Part shown: in pieces, positions 8,484-16,800 of the stretch
Position numbering within the stretch: the stretch's first letter is position 1
How the letters are laid out: every line of letters starts with the position of its first letter
Assembly (NCBI RefSeq): GCF_020171985.1
Contig: NZ_JAIVAL010000015.1
Coordinates: 57,549 to 121,548 of the forward strand
Direction: 5' to 3'
Source of the DNA: Halobacillus halophilus
GTDB lineage: Bacteria; Bacillota; Bacilli; Bacillales; Halobacillaceae
DNA length: 64,000 nucleotides
Notes under the pieces: generated by a model
Seen by the model: only the letters and a program-made list of their open reading frames with translations
Databases searched by the model: none
What the model was told of the DNA's origin: nothing
Program-made: the position numbers and the translations under genes

Positions 8484-9199
8484 TAAGATTTCGATCTTCT
8501 GGCAAAATCAACAAATTGAAATTTATCAGGTCTGTGCCTGGATTCAGTAAATTGAAATAACGTAGCATCAGCAAGATACACGTGGCTTCGGATGACCACT
8601 ACCTGTTCATGCCCCTTTAGATCTAAATAGGTACGATCTTCCTCAGTTACTGGTTCTACAACAATTTCTTTTTTTGCAAAACTTATCGTAAGTCCCAGTT
8701 CATTTTCGATGTACTCATAGATAGAATCCTCAACAATCTCACTGGTCAAGCCCGGAACTATATCTTCTCGAATATAGTCCTTATCAAGAATGATTTTTTC
8801 ACCGTTGATTTCCCTTGCCCTGATAATCTTCCAAAGTTTATGATCCTGTGAACAGTTTAGCTGTTCTCCAATTAAACCATCCGCCTGTCTTAAGGTGAGA
8901 TTATGGACAAATGTTCGAAAATCCTTCCCCAGTTGATTAGATAACTCTTTAAAACTTGTAAGACCTGACACAGGGAACTCAAACTTGCCATGATCCAGTA
9001 CGACGGATCCCTTTCCTCTTACCTTTTGAATATAGCCATTTTGGGCAAGAAGATTTAAAGCTTTCCGAATGGTTTCTCTTGAAGTGCTAAACCGGCTCGA
9101 TAGTTCGTGTTCAGAGGGAAGCGTGTCTCCTGGATGAATGCTGCCTCTTTGGATCTCTCCAACAAGATCATTATAAATGACTAAATACTTATTTTTCAT
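8483..9199 (-). CDS. treR: Trehalose operon repressor, GntR/HutC family
   Basis: About 238 residues: an N-terminal winged helix (PGDTLPSEHELSSRFSTSRETIRKAL) and a C-terminal UTRA effector domain. The start was placed at 9199 (MKNKYLVIYND), which matches B. subtilis TreR in layout and has GGTGA at the right distance; the longer frame would overlap the end of treA. It is the last gene of treP-treA-treR. TreR releases DNA on binding trehalose 6-phosphate. Two matching operator palindromes lie at the operon promoter (12763-12806). Confidence 0.9.
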   Translation of the reverse strand: MKNKYLVIYNDLVGEIQRGSIHPGDTLPSEHELSSRFSTSRETIRKALNLLAQNGYIQKVRGKGSVVLDHGKFEFPVSGLTSFKELSNQLGKDFRTFVHNLTLRQADGLIGEQLNCSQDHKLWKIIRAREINGEKIILDKDYIREDIVPGLTSEIVEDSIYEYIENELGLTISFAKKEIVVEPVTEEDRTYLDLKGHEQVVVIRSHVYLADATLFQFTESRHRPDKFQFVDFARRSKS

Positions 9200-9221
9200 T
9201 TTCATCACCATTCGTATTTTA

Positions 9222-10907
9222 TCATACTTGGGTAATGTGATAGACCACTGATTCATAAGGACGAAGCTTTACATCCCGCAATTCTTGACTGACATCATTA
9301 TAGTTACTGATCATAACCTCAGTTTTTCCTTCAAGTTGTAAGTTTTCAGGTAAGCTGAAGGAAGTTTCAGTACCATAGAAATTATTGATTACTAATAGAC
9401 TTTCTCCATTCCATTGACGAAGATAAGCAAAGACTTGTTCATCTTCCGGAGTCAACAGCTCATAGTCTCCAAATGTAAGGATGTCATTTTCTTTTCGAAG
9501 CTGAATTAGTTTCTGATAATAATGGAAAATAGAGTTCTCTTTGCTTCTCGCTTTTTCTGCGTTGATGGTTTTGAAATTATCCGCCACAGAAATCCAAGGA
9601 TTACCAGAGGTGAAACCGGCGTTAGGTTCATCGTTCCATTGAACTGGTGTACGAGAATTATCCCTTGATTTTTGTTTCAAAATCTCAAGAATTTTCTCTT
9701 CGCTGACGCCTTTTTCACGGAACTCTTTATACATATTTATAGATTCAACATCTCGGTACTTTTCGATGGATTCAAACCCAGGATTTGTCATCCCGAATTC
9801 TTCTCCCTGATAAATATAAGGCGTGCCCTGCATCATATGAATAGTTGTCGCCAGCATTTTTGCTGATTCTTCCGGATAATTTACTTCATCTCCAAAGCGT
9901 GACAATACCCTTGGCTGGTCATGGTTGCACCAGAATAAGGCATTCCATCCGTTTCCTTTATTCATTTCGCGCTGCCACTTAGAAAGAATTTGTTTCAGTT
10001 CACGGAAATCAAAATCGGCAACGGTCCATTTTTCGCCATTTGGATAATCTACTTTTAAATGGTGAAAATTAAATGTCATACTAAGCTCGTTGCGATTAGG
10101 AGCTGTGTACTGAATACAGTGCTCAACTGTTGTAGAGGACATTTCACCTACAGTCATCAAATCATAAGGGGCGAAAACTTCCCTGTTCATTTCCTGCATG
10201 TACTCATGGACACGCGGACCATCTGTATAATATTTACGACCATCCCCTGGTGCCACACTTCCGTCATCATTTGGGAATTTCTGATCTTTGGAAATGAGAT
10301 TAATGACATCAAGTCGGAATCCATCAATCCCTTTTTCAGCCCAGAAACGCATCATTTGATACAATTCATCTCTTACTTGTTCATTCTCCCAATTCAAATC
10401 TGCTTGTGTGACATCAAATAGGTGTAAATAATACTGACCGGTCTTTTCATCATATTCCCATGCGTTGCCGCCAAATTTCGATTGCCAGTTCGTAGGAGCT
10501 CCCCCATCTACTGGATCACGCCAAATGTAATAGTCACGGTAAGGATTATCCACTGATTTTTGAGATTCCTGAAACCACTGGTGGAAAGTGGATGTGTGGT
10601 TGACCACAAGATCCATAATAAGTTTCATTCCACGCTTGTGCGTCTCTTCAAGCAGTTGCTCAAAGTCCTGCATAGTTCCATATTCATCGTGAATGTCGTA
10701 ATAGTCACTAATGTCATAGCCATTATCATTTTGTGGAGATTTATACATTGGGGTCAGCCATAGCACATCCACCCCTAGTTCATTTAAATAATCCAGCTTT
10801 TCAATGATGCCTTGAATATCCCCGACCCCATTGCCGGTTGTATCATTAAAGCTTTTTGGATAGATTTGATAAACGACAGCTTTTTTCCACCATGGTTGTT
10901 CAATCAA
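9222..10907 (-). CDS. treA: Trehalose-6-phosphate hydrolase (GH13)
   Basis: A 561-residue cytoplasmic alpha-glucosidase that splits trehalose 6-phosphate into glucose and glucose 6-phosphate. GH13 motifs are clear: DLVVNHTS (region I), GFRLDVINL with the nucleophile Asp200 (region II), TVGEMSS with the acid Glu (region III) and NHDQPR (region IV). It sits 12 bases after treP and overlaps the upstream coding frame of treR, so the three form one operon. Oligo-1,6-glucosidase is a related alternative, but the PTS and TreR neighbours settle the role. Confidence 0.93.
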   Translation of the reverse strand: MIEQPWWKKAVVYQIYPKSFNDTTGNGVGDIQGIIEKLDYLNELGVDVLWLTPMYKSPQNDNGYDISDYYDIHDEYGTMQDFEQLLEETHKRGMKLIMDLVVNHTSTFHQWFQESQKSVDNPYRDYYIWRDPVDGGAPTNWQSKFGGNAWEYDEKTGQYYLHLFDVTQADLNWENEQVRDELYQMMRFWAEKGIDGFRLDVINLISKDQKFPNDDGSVAPGDGRKYYTDGPRVHEYMQEMNREVFAPYDLMTVGEMSSTTVEHCIQYTAPNRNELSMTFNFHHLKVDYPNGEKWTVADFDFRELKQILSKWQREMNKGNGWNALFWCNHDQPRVLSRFGDEVNYPEESAKMLATTIHMMQGTPYIYQGEEFGMTNPGFESIEKYRDVESINMYKEFREKGVSEEKILEILKQKSRDNSRTPVQWNDEPNAGFTSGNPWISVADNFKTINAEKARSKENSIFHYYQKLIQLRKENDILTFGDYELLTPEDEQVFAYLRQWNGESLLVINNFYGTETSFSLPENLQLEGKTEVMISNYNDVSQELRDVKLRPYESVVYHITQV

Positions 10908-10919
10908 AGTAACGCCTCC

Positions 10920-12329
10920 TTACACATCTTTTTGACGCTTAGCGTATAAATAAGTACCTACAAGAGGAAGTACGATAACGATCACCATTCCGATAATGAA
11001 GTCGAACCAGTAATCAGAAACAATGGAGAAGATTCCCGGAACTCCCCCTACTCCAATTGAGTTTGCTAGTACGCCTCGAGCCGAAATATATAAACCAGCA
11101 ATCGCTGAGGAAGAAATAGCGATGATAAAAGGATATTTAAATCGTAAGTTTACACCAAACAAAGCGGGCTCTGTAATTCCCAGCCATGCAGAAACCCCTG
11201 AAGATAACCCAAGACCTCTAAGCTTCTCATCTCGAGAGGCAAGCATGATCGCGAATGCGGCAGACCCTTGAGCAATGTTGGATAGAGCAAGCATTGGCCA
11301 TAGGAATGTTGTACCTGTACTTCCAATTAATTGGATATCAACAGCTAAGAAGGTATGGTGCATACCCGTAATAACAAGCACACCGTAGAGTGCACCGTAA
11401 ATAAGTCCACCTAGTGCAGCGAAATTATCAAAAATAGATACAAGACCGTCTGTAATAGCATTACCGATCGCAAATGTAACCGGTCCGATAAATAAGAACG
11501 TTAAGAAACCTGTCACAAGTAAAGCAACTGGACCGACGACTAATAATTGAATGCTGTCTGGTACACGTTTTCTCATGAAAACTTCGATTTTAGTTAATAC
11601 ATAGGATGCCACCAGCACTGGTAATACTTGTCCCTGGTAACCAATTTTCTCAATTTCCCATCCGAAGAGATTCCATGTAGGAACCGTTCCTTCTTTTACA
11701 GCTTCCCCGTAAGCCCAAGCATTCAGTAATTCTGGATGAACAAGAATAAGACCCATGACTATACCTAAGATTGGACTACCACCGAATTTTTTAACAGCAG
11801 ACCACCCAATCAGTCCGGGTAAAAACGTAAAGGCCGTATTCGCTATAATGATAATCATGTTAGCAATATCTGACCACTGTGGATAAACGTCAATAACAGA
11901 TTGCTCGTCCCAGAATATGCCTGGAGCTGTAAGTATGTTGTTTATACCGAGCAGCAAACCAGCTGTAACAATCGCTGGAAGAATCGGGATAAAGATATCG
12001 GCTAACGTTTTAATTGCTCTTTGAAGTGGATTCATCTTTTGCGAGGAAGCTTCTTTTACTTCTTCCTTAGATGATTCCCCAATTCCCGCTAAAGCTACCA
12101 ATTCTTTATAGACTTTATCTACGGTTCCTTGCCCTACGACGATTTGAAATTGACCGTTGGTAGAGAAAGACCCTTTTACGGCATCGATATTGTTTAATTT
12201 TTCCTGGTCGACAATACCTTCATCATGAAGGGCTAATCGAAGTCGGGTAACACAATGAGTAGCAGCTGATAAGTTCTCTTTCCCACCTATTGCTTCCAGA
12301 ATCTGCTCGGCTTGCTCTTTGTGATTCAT
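10920..12329 (-). CDS. treP: PTS trehalose-specific EIIBC component
   Basis: A 469-residue permease. The EIIB domain comes first, with the phosphorylated Cys26 in AATHCVTRLRLAL, followed by an EIIC domain with about ten membrane segments, including the GITEPALFGVNLR motif typical of glucose-superfamily EIIC. It imports trehalose as trehalose 6-phosphate. The start at 12329 was chosen because GGGAGG precedes it; the frame open to 12425 belongs to the remains of an EIIA gene. No EIIA domain is fused, so the protein must borrow a glucose-type EIIA, as in B. subtilis. Confidence 0.93.
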   Translation of the reverse strand: MNHKEQAEQILEAIGGKENLSAATHCVTRLRLALHDEGIVDQEKLNNIDAVKGSFSTNGQFQIVVGQGTVDKVYKELVALAGIGESSKEEVKEASSQKMNPLQRAIKTLADIFIPILPAIVTAGLLLGINNILTAPGIFWDEQSVIDVYPQWSDIANMIIIIANTAFTFLPGLIGWSAVKKFGGSPILGIVMGLILVHPELLNAWAYGEAVKEGTVPTWNLFGWEIEKIGYQGQVLPVLVASYVLTKIEVFMRKRVPDSIQLLVVGPVALLVTGFLTFLFIGPVTFAIGNAITDGLVSIFDNFAALGGLIYGALYGVLVITGMHHTFLAVDIQLIGSTGTTFLWPMLALSNIAQGSAAFAIMLASRDEKLRGLGLSSGVSAWLGITEPALFGVNLRFKYPFIIAISSSAIAGLYISARGVLANSIGVGGVPGIFSIVSDYWFDFIIGMVIVIVLPLVGTYLYAKRQKDV

Positions 12330-12349
12330 TTTCATTCCTCCCGAGTATG

Positions 12350-12758
12350 GGTTATTTTTGTTCACGCTCATCAATGTTGCTTGAGCCACTGCAGCTTGAG
12401 TTTTACTCGAAGCCTGACCCATCAATCGTCACTGTGGGTAACAATGGCAGATGTGATTATAGTTTTTCCTCTTCCTTACCAAATTTGAATAAGGATTTCT
12501 GCTCCTGTTTCCGTTTTAATCCCTACCACATGAATGGTTTGGAAAACTTATATCACCTCTCCTTTTATTGAGTTAAGAATCATTCCATCATACGGTTCGA
12601 TGGCGATGGCTTCTCACCTCTTCTATTGGAAAAAACACAGCGGTTGGCACTTCTTCCAAAGCTTCAACCTTGTCACTCTGGGATACCGCTAAGCTAATAT
12701 CCACATTTCTTTTTATTTCCATAAAGCTTCTGGAACCTGAACCTTCCTCCAAAACCAT
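12350..12758 (-). pseudogene. Decayed PTS EIIA (glucose-type, Crr-like) gene
   Basis: Read on the minus strand, three frames in turn give pieces of one EIIA(Glc) domain in the correct order. First comes DKVEALEEVPTAVF (family: GKVIPLEEVPDPVF). Next is EPYDGMILNSIKGEVI (family: EPSEGKVVSPVDGEVI), then IHVVGIKTETGAEILIQI, which matches the conserved strand that carries the active-site His in intact members. Last are IITSAIVTHSDD and a tail ending TLMSV. Stops and frameshifts separate the pieces, and the middle section after EILIQI is missing. It lies between the tre promoter and treP, suggesting the ancestral operon began with its own EIIA. Confidence 0.72.
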
Positions 12759-12762
12759 AAAC

Positions 12763-12824
12763 TTGTATATACATCAATTACTTATGATTATAATTTGTAT
12801 ATACAAGTTTTGCAACCGTTAACA
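12763..12824 (-). promoter_or_regulatory. tre promoter with two TreR operators and a cre box
   Basis: On the minus strand, -35 TTGCAA (12810-12815), a 17-bp spacer and a perfect -10 TATAAT (12787-12792). A perfect palindrome TTGTATATACAA (12795-12806) fills the spacer and a one-mismatch copy (12763-12774) sits about 12 bases past the expected start; this is the known TreR operator type. TGCAACCGTTAACA (12811-12824) fits the CcpA cre consensus and overlaps the -35. Binding of either regulator would block polymerase. Confidence 0.85.
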
Positions 12825-13044
12825 AAACATTCATAGTAGTCATCTATCACTCTTTTATCTTTCCAAAACCTGGTGACATAACCTTTTTTACAGGATCATG
12901 CTAATTTATAGTGAATAAAATTAAATTTTCTTTTATATATCAGGAATTCGTGGTATATATTTAGAGTGTCGAAATAAATATTTTTTTGGAAGAAGTGATT
13001 CTATCCTTAGGAAAAAACACCAAACACAAAGAAATTTATGGATT

Positions 13045-14232
13045 ATGTGGTTTGCCAATTTTTTTATTGCTGGTAGTATCACCATGGTCTTGCCCTTTTT
13101 GTCTTTATATATTGATCAATTAGGTGATTTTTCAGATTCATTTGTTCAAACATGGTCTGGCTGGATCTTTGGAATTACCTTTGTGACTGCTTTTATTTTC
13201 TCACCGATCTGGGGCCGTATTGGTGATCGATACGGCAGAAAAAAAATATTGATCATGTCTGCTATGGGTCTTGCCGTTTCTGTCCTACTTATGGGTTTTG
13301 TTGAAACCGTGTGGCAATTATTCTTATTAAGGTTGTTTATGGGGATTTTCACAGGATTCATTCCAATGTCTCAAGCGCTTATTTCCACTCAGACCCCAAA
13401 AGATACAGCCGGACAAGTTCTTGGAACCCTTCAGACAGGAAGCATAACTGGAAGCTTACTTGGACCTATGCTCGGCGGGTGGATTGCTGACCATATAGGA
13501 TACGCCACTACATTCCAGCTAGTATCGATAACCGTAGCTCTATCCGCCGTGATCGTTTTCTTAGGTATTACAGAGAAACGTGTGGAAAGAGAAGGTATAA
13601 ATGAGAAGACGAGCTATAACTCAAAAGAAGTACTTTCTCACATAATGAAACACCCTGTACTTTTAATTGTTATGGTTATTTCTTTATTTGTTCAAGTAGC
13701 CCACTTCAGTATTCAGCCGATCCTTTCACTATTTGTAGGAAATTTACATGGACCTGAAAATTTAGCTCTATTCTCTGGAATTGCTTTTTCAGCTGCTGGA
13801 TTAGGTAACCTGTTGATGGCCAAACGATGGGGCAGAATATCAGATCGCAAAGGTTATATTAAAATATTAATCTTCCTTCTTTTTATGGCTGGAATTGTGT
13901 ATCTTCCCGCTGCGTTTGTCACAAATATATGGCAGTTAGTCATCTTACGATTTTTGTTAGGGATATCCATTGGAGGAATTATCCCTGTCCGAACTGCATA
14001 TATACGCCAGGAAGCCCCTTTGGCTATGCAGGGGGAAGTACTTGGATATAATACAAGCCTTCGTTTTTTAGGAAATATTATCGGCCCTGCTTTGGGCGGC
14101 CTTTTGTCAGGAACATTCGGGTTTTCAGCTGTATTTTTCGTCACAAGCAGCCTCCTGATTTCTTGCGGAGTTCTTCTACTCCTTACAAAACAAAGACATC
14201 CAAAATCCGTAACTCAGGCCGCCTCTTATTAG
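13045..14232 (+). CDS. MFS transporter, DHA1 multidrug-efflux type
   Basis: About 395 residues with 12 predicted membrane helices. MFS signatures include GRIGDRYGRKKIL after helix 2 and the antiporter motif C region GSITGSLLGPMLGGW in helix 5; the second half repeats the pattern (GRISDRKGYIK). This resembles Bacillus drug/proton antiporters of the MdtG/YttB kind; the substrate is unknown. The start is doubtful. ATG 13045 lacks a ribosome site, and the frame continues upstream with protein-like codons (RKKHQTQRNLWI) but no ATG, GTG or TTG. One extra A in the A-run at 13012-13017 would join it to a GTG at 12995. Confidence 0.78.
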   Translation: MWFANFFIAGSITMVLPFLSLYIDQLGDFSDSFVQTWSGWIFGITFVTAFIFSPIWGRIGDRYGRKKILIMSAMGLAVSVLLMGFVETVWQLFLLRLFMGIFTGFIPMSQALISTQTPKDTAGQVLGTLQTGSITGSLLGPMLGGWIADHIGYATTFQLVSITVALSAVIVFLGITEKRVEREGINEKTSYNSKEVLSHIMKHPVLLIVMVISLFVQVAHFSIQPILSLFVGNLHGPENLALFSGIAFSAAGLGNLLMAKRWGRISDRKGYIKILIFLLFMAGIVYLPAAFVTNIWQLVILRFLLGISIGGIIPVRTAYIRQEAPLAMQGEVLGYNTSLRFLGNIIGPALGGLLSGTFGFSAVFFVTSSLLISCGVLLLLTKQRHPKSVTQAASY

Positions 14233-14305
14233 ATGGGTCTGCTGTTCCTGACCTTTTGGTTTCGATTAAGTCTTATGGAAAAGTTTCCATTAATTGAATA
14301 CTCAG

Positions 14306-14519
14306 TTTCGAGATACTTGATCAGCGGAAGGTGCTGTGTTCAAATGTGGAATCACCCCGGAAGACACGACTAGCATAAGCCGCCCATCAAAAGGATTGTG
14401 TTTTTTCAATCCATTGATGAACGGCTTATGTCTCGAGGATCTGGGTGATGGAACAAGACGAGTTGTTTCCGCAGCCACTCCCCTCTCTAAAAGAGCACCA
14501 AACTCAAAATATCTCGAAA
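14306..14519. repeat. Structured intergenic repeat, copy 1
   Basis: Bounded by a perfect 10-bp inverted repeat TTTCGAGATA / TATCTCGAAA. Just inside, TTGATCAGCGGAAGGTGCTG matches the start of the copy at 63761. The interior folds into nested stems: GGTGCT/AGCACC, ATCACCC/GGGTGAT, AGACA/TGTCT and a long hairpin CATAAGCCG...CGGCTTATG with CATCAA/TTGATG and GGATTG/CAATCC inside. Short open frames crossing it are not genes. It fills most of the 427-base gap between the MFS and nicotinamidase genes; nothing else was seen there apart from the pncA promoter region. Confidence 0.7.
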
Positions 14520-14659
14520 TCGAGTCTTCTACTAGCCGGCCCTATAGCTCAACAAACCTCTTTCGAAAAATCAGTGTCCTCTATTAACAGGGCTATTTTT
14601 TATGTAGAAAGCGTTCCTGTCTGTTAATATATGTGTATAGACATATTAGGAGGGATTGG

Positions 14660-15208
14660 ATGAAACAAGCCTTGCTTGTTATTGACTATACAAATGACTT
14701 TGTAGCTCCTGAAGGTTCGTTAACCTGCGGGGAACCTGGGCAGAAGATCGAAGAAAACCTCACTACATTATGTAAAGAATTCTTATCCAATGATGAATTT
14801 ACGGTGCTCGCGGTGGATCTCCACGAAGAAAATGATCCTTACCATCCAGAATCAAAGCTTTTCCCGCCTCATAATATTCGCGGCACTGAAGGTAGACGAT
14901 TATACGGGAATCTCCATCATTTGTACGAGAGGAGTCAGTTCAAACCAAGCCTCTACTATATGGATAAAACCAGGTATAGTGCTTTCGCCGGAACAGATCT
15001 TGATATAAAATTGCGTGGAAGAGGAATTACAGATGTGCATCTATCAGGGGTCTGTACAGACATCTGTGTTCTCCACACAGCTGTTGATGCTTACAATCTT
15101 GGCTATAATCTTACAATTCATAAAGATGCTGTAGCCAGTTTTAACCAACCAGGTCACGAATGGGCTCTTGGGCATTTTGAATCCGTATTAGGAGCCACTA
15201 TTAGATAA
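14660..15208 (+). CDS. pncA: Nicotinamidase (isochorismatase-fold cysteine hydrolase)
   Basis: A 182-residue cytosolic enzyme that deamidates nicotinamide to nicotinate for NAD salvage. The catalytic triad is Asp9 (VIDYTNDF), Lys103 (MDKTRYSAFAGTDL) and Cys136 (GVCTDICVLHT); Asp53, His55 and His71 are placed to bind the metal. The sequence closely follows B. subtilis PncA (YueJ), including PHNIRGTEG and SFNQPGHEWAL. AGGAGGG upstream supports the start at 14660 rather than 14633. Confidence 0.92.
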   Translation: MKQALLVIDYTNDFVAPEGSLTCGEPGQKIEENLTTLCKEFLSNDEFTVLAVDLHEENDPYHPESKLFPPHNIRGTEGRRLYGNLHHLYERSQFKPSLYYMDKTRYSAFAGTDLDIKLRGRGITDVHLSGVCTDICVLHTAVDAYNLGYNLTIHKDAVASFNQPGHEWALGHFESVLGATIR

Positions 15209-15218
15209 AATAAACTTG

Positions 15219-15246
15219 AGACCGTCTTAAAAATTCAAGGCGGTCT
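15219..15246 (+). terminator. Terminator of pncA
   Basis: Stem AGACCG / CGGTCT extended by CTT/AAG past a bulge, followed by TTTTTATTTTT. Confidence 0.75.
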
Positions 15247-15354
15247 TTTTATTTTTATATTTTCCAACCGGTTCCACTATGTTTTCTATTAATGAATGTT
15301 ATGGTATAGTATTTCGAGTGTCTAACTACTTTAATAGAAAGGAAGGGACAAAGA

Positions 15355-16716
15355 ATGGTTGAAAGCCCCCGCCCTTCAAATAAGCATTTCCGTACGGTGC
15401 TCATTTTAAGTGCATCGATCCTGATTGTGGTTATGAATACTACTATGTTTAATATTGCATTACCTAATATCCTTAGAGACTTCTCTTTGCAGCCCTCAGA
15501 AGGGGCCTGGATTGTATCCGGATATTCTATTGTACTTGCGATTTTTACAATCACCTTCACTCGTCTTTCTGATTACCTTCCCATACGAAAGCTTCTGACC
15601 ATCGGCATTTTAATCTTCGGTTTATCCTCCATTCTTGGCTTCTTTGCTGAATCTTATATATGGCTGTTAATTGCGAGACTTTGCCAGGCATCTGGTGCAG
15701 CAGCCATCCCTGGGTTATCGATGGTGTTCGCCGGAAGATACATCCCTATGTCACGCCGCGGAAGTGCTTATGCGCTAATTGCTTCCGCTACTTCTTTAGG
15801 GTTTGGCCTTGGCCCAGTAGCAGGCGGTTTTATTACGGATTATTTAAACTGGAATTTTTTATTTATCGTCACTATTTTAGTAGTTTTCGTGATCCCTGTG
15901 CTCTATAAATATATGCCGTTAGAAACTTCTAAGAAAACTAGTTTTGATGTGATTGGAGCCTTACTATCCGGAACCAGTGCTACGTTGTTTTTATTATATA
16001 TTTCCACCTTTAACCATCAGTATCTTTTGAGCGGATTACTTTCTGCTGCTCTGCTCTGGTGGAGGATTAATAAAGCAACTACACCTTTTATACAGCCTGA
16101 GTTAGTGATGAATAGACATTATCGCCGCATTGTTTTTATGAGTTATATTGGATTCACTCTCCATTTCGCGGTTCTATTCTTAATGCCAATCATGCTTGAA
16201 CAAGTGTATGACCGGGGAGCAGCTGCCATTGGATTGATCATCTTTCCAGGAGCTATGCTTTCTGCGGCGGCCGCAATTTATGTTGGTGGACTCATTGATG
16301 CCTATGGAAACATTAAAGTGCTTTTTTTGGCGCACGGTCTTTTACTAACCTCTGCACTTATCTTTTTCTTATTTGCCAGAGAAAGCCCCTACATGATTAT
16401 GCTGGCTTATATGTTTACAAGCTTTGGCTTTTCAAGTCTATCTTCCAGTTCCACAAACGAAGTGTCCCGAATATTACCGAGTGAGCAAATTGGGGCAGGG
16501 ATAGGATTAAAGCAGCAGGTTCATTTTATAGGAAGCGCCACTGGATCCGTGCTGGCTGGTATCTTGCTTGAGCTGAATCGTCAGCCTTATACTGCTCAGG
16601 ATTTCAGCCTGCCGTTTGGTATTTTAATCATGCTCATGCTTGCTTCAAATGCTGTCCTGTTGGTCTATTCTGTTAGAATTAAGAAGTTTAAACCCGTTCA
16701 AGAAATTGACATTTGA
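15355..16716 (+). CDS. MFS transporter, DHA2 (EmrB/QacA-type) family
   Basis: 453 residues and about 14 predicted helices. The N-terminus has MNTTMFNIALPNI in helix 1 and SEGAWIVSGYS ahead of helix 2, both typical of DHA2 drug-efflux permeases; motif C appears as GFGLGPVAGGFITDYLNW. Likely a proton-coupled exporter of cationic or amphiphilic compounds in the cytoplasmic membrane; the substrate is unknown. The start ATG follows a GGAAGGG stretch. It is monocistronic, with no regulator next to it. Confidence 0.82.
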   Translation: MVESPRPSNKHFRTVLILSASILIVVMNTTMFNIALPNILRDFSLQPSEGAWIVSGYSIVLAIFTITFTRLSDYLPIRKLLTIGILIFGLSSILGFFAESYIWLLIARLCQASGAAAIPGLSMVFAGRYIPMSRRGSAYALIASATSLGFGLGPVAGGFITDYLNWNFLFIVTILVVFVIPVLYKYMPLETSKKTSFDVIGALLSGTSATLFLLYISTFNHQYLLSGLLSAALLWWRINKATTPFIQPELVMNRHYRRIVFMSYIGFTLHFAVLFLMPIMLEQVYDRGAAAIGLIIFPGAMLSAAAAIYVGGLIDAYGNIKVLFLAHGLLLTSALIFFLFARESPYMIMLAYMFTSFGFSSLSSSSTNEVSRILPSEQIGAGIGLKQQVHFIGSATGSVLAGILLELNRQPYTAQDFSLPFGILIMLMLASNAVLLVYSVRIKKFKPVQEIDI

Positions 16717-16800
16717 AATTTAAGATCGAATCGAATATGATTGAGTATGGACATTTATGCTAATAACTGATATATAGATCCAATATAGGAGGAATCACTT

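Noticed and set aside
12290..12571. Plus-strand open frame of 93 codons
   Set aside because: It is antisense to the treP start and the EIIA remnant; no ribosome site, and the minus strand explains the coding signal.
14336..14627. Two overlapping plus-strand open frames of 60-83 codons after the MFS gene
   Set aside because: They lie inside and just after the structured repeat, have no ribosome site and do not look like protein.
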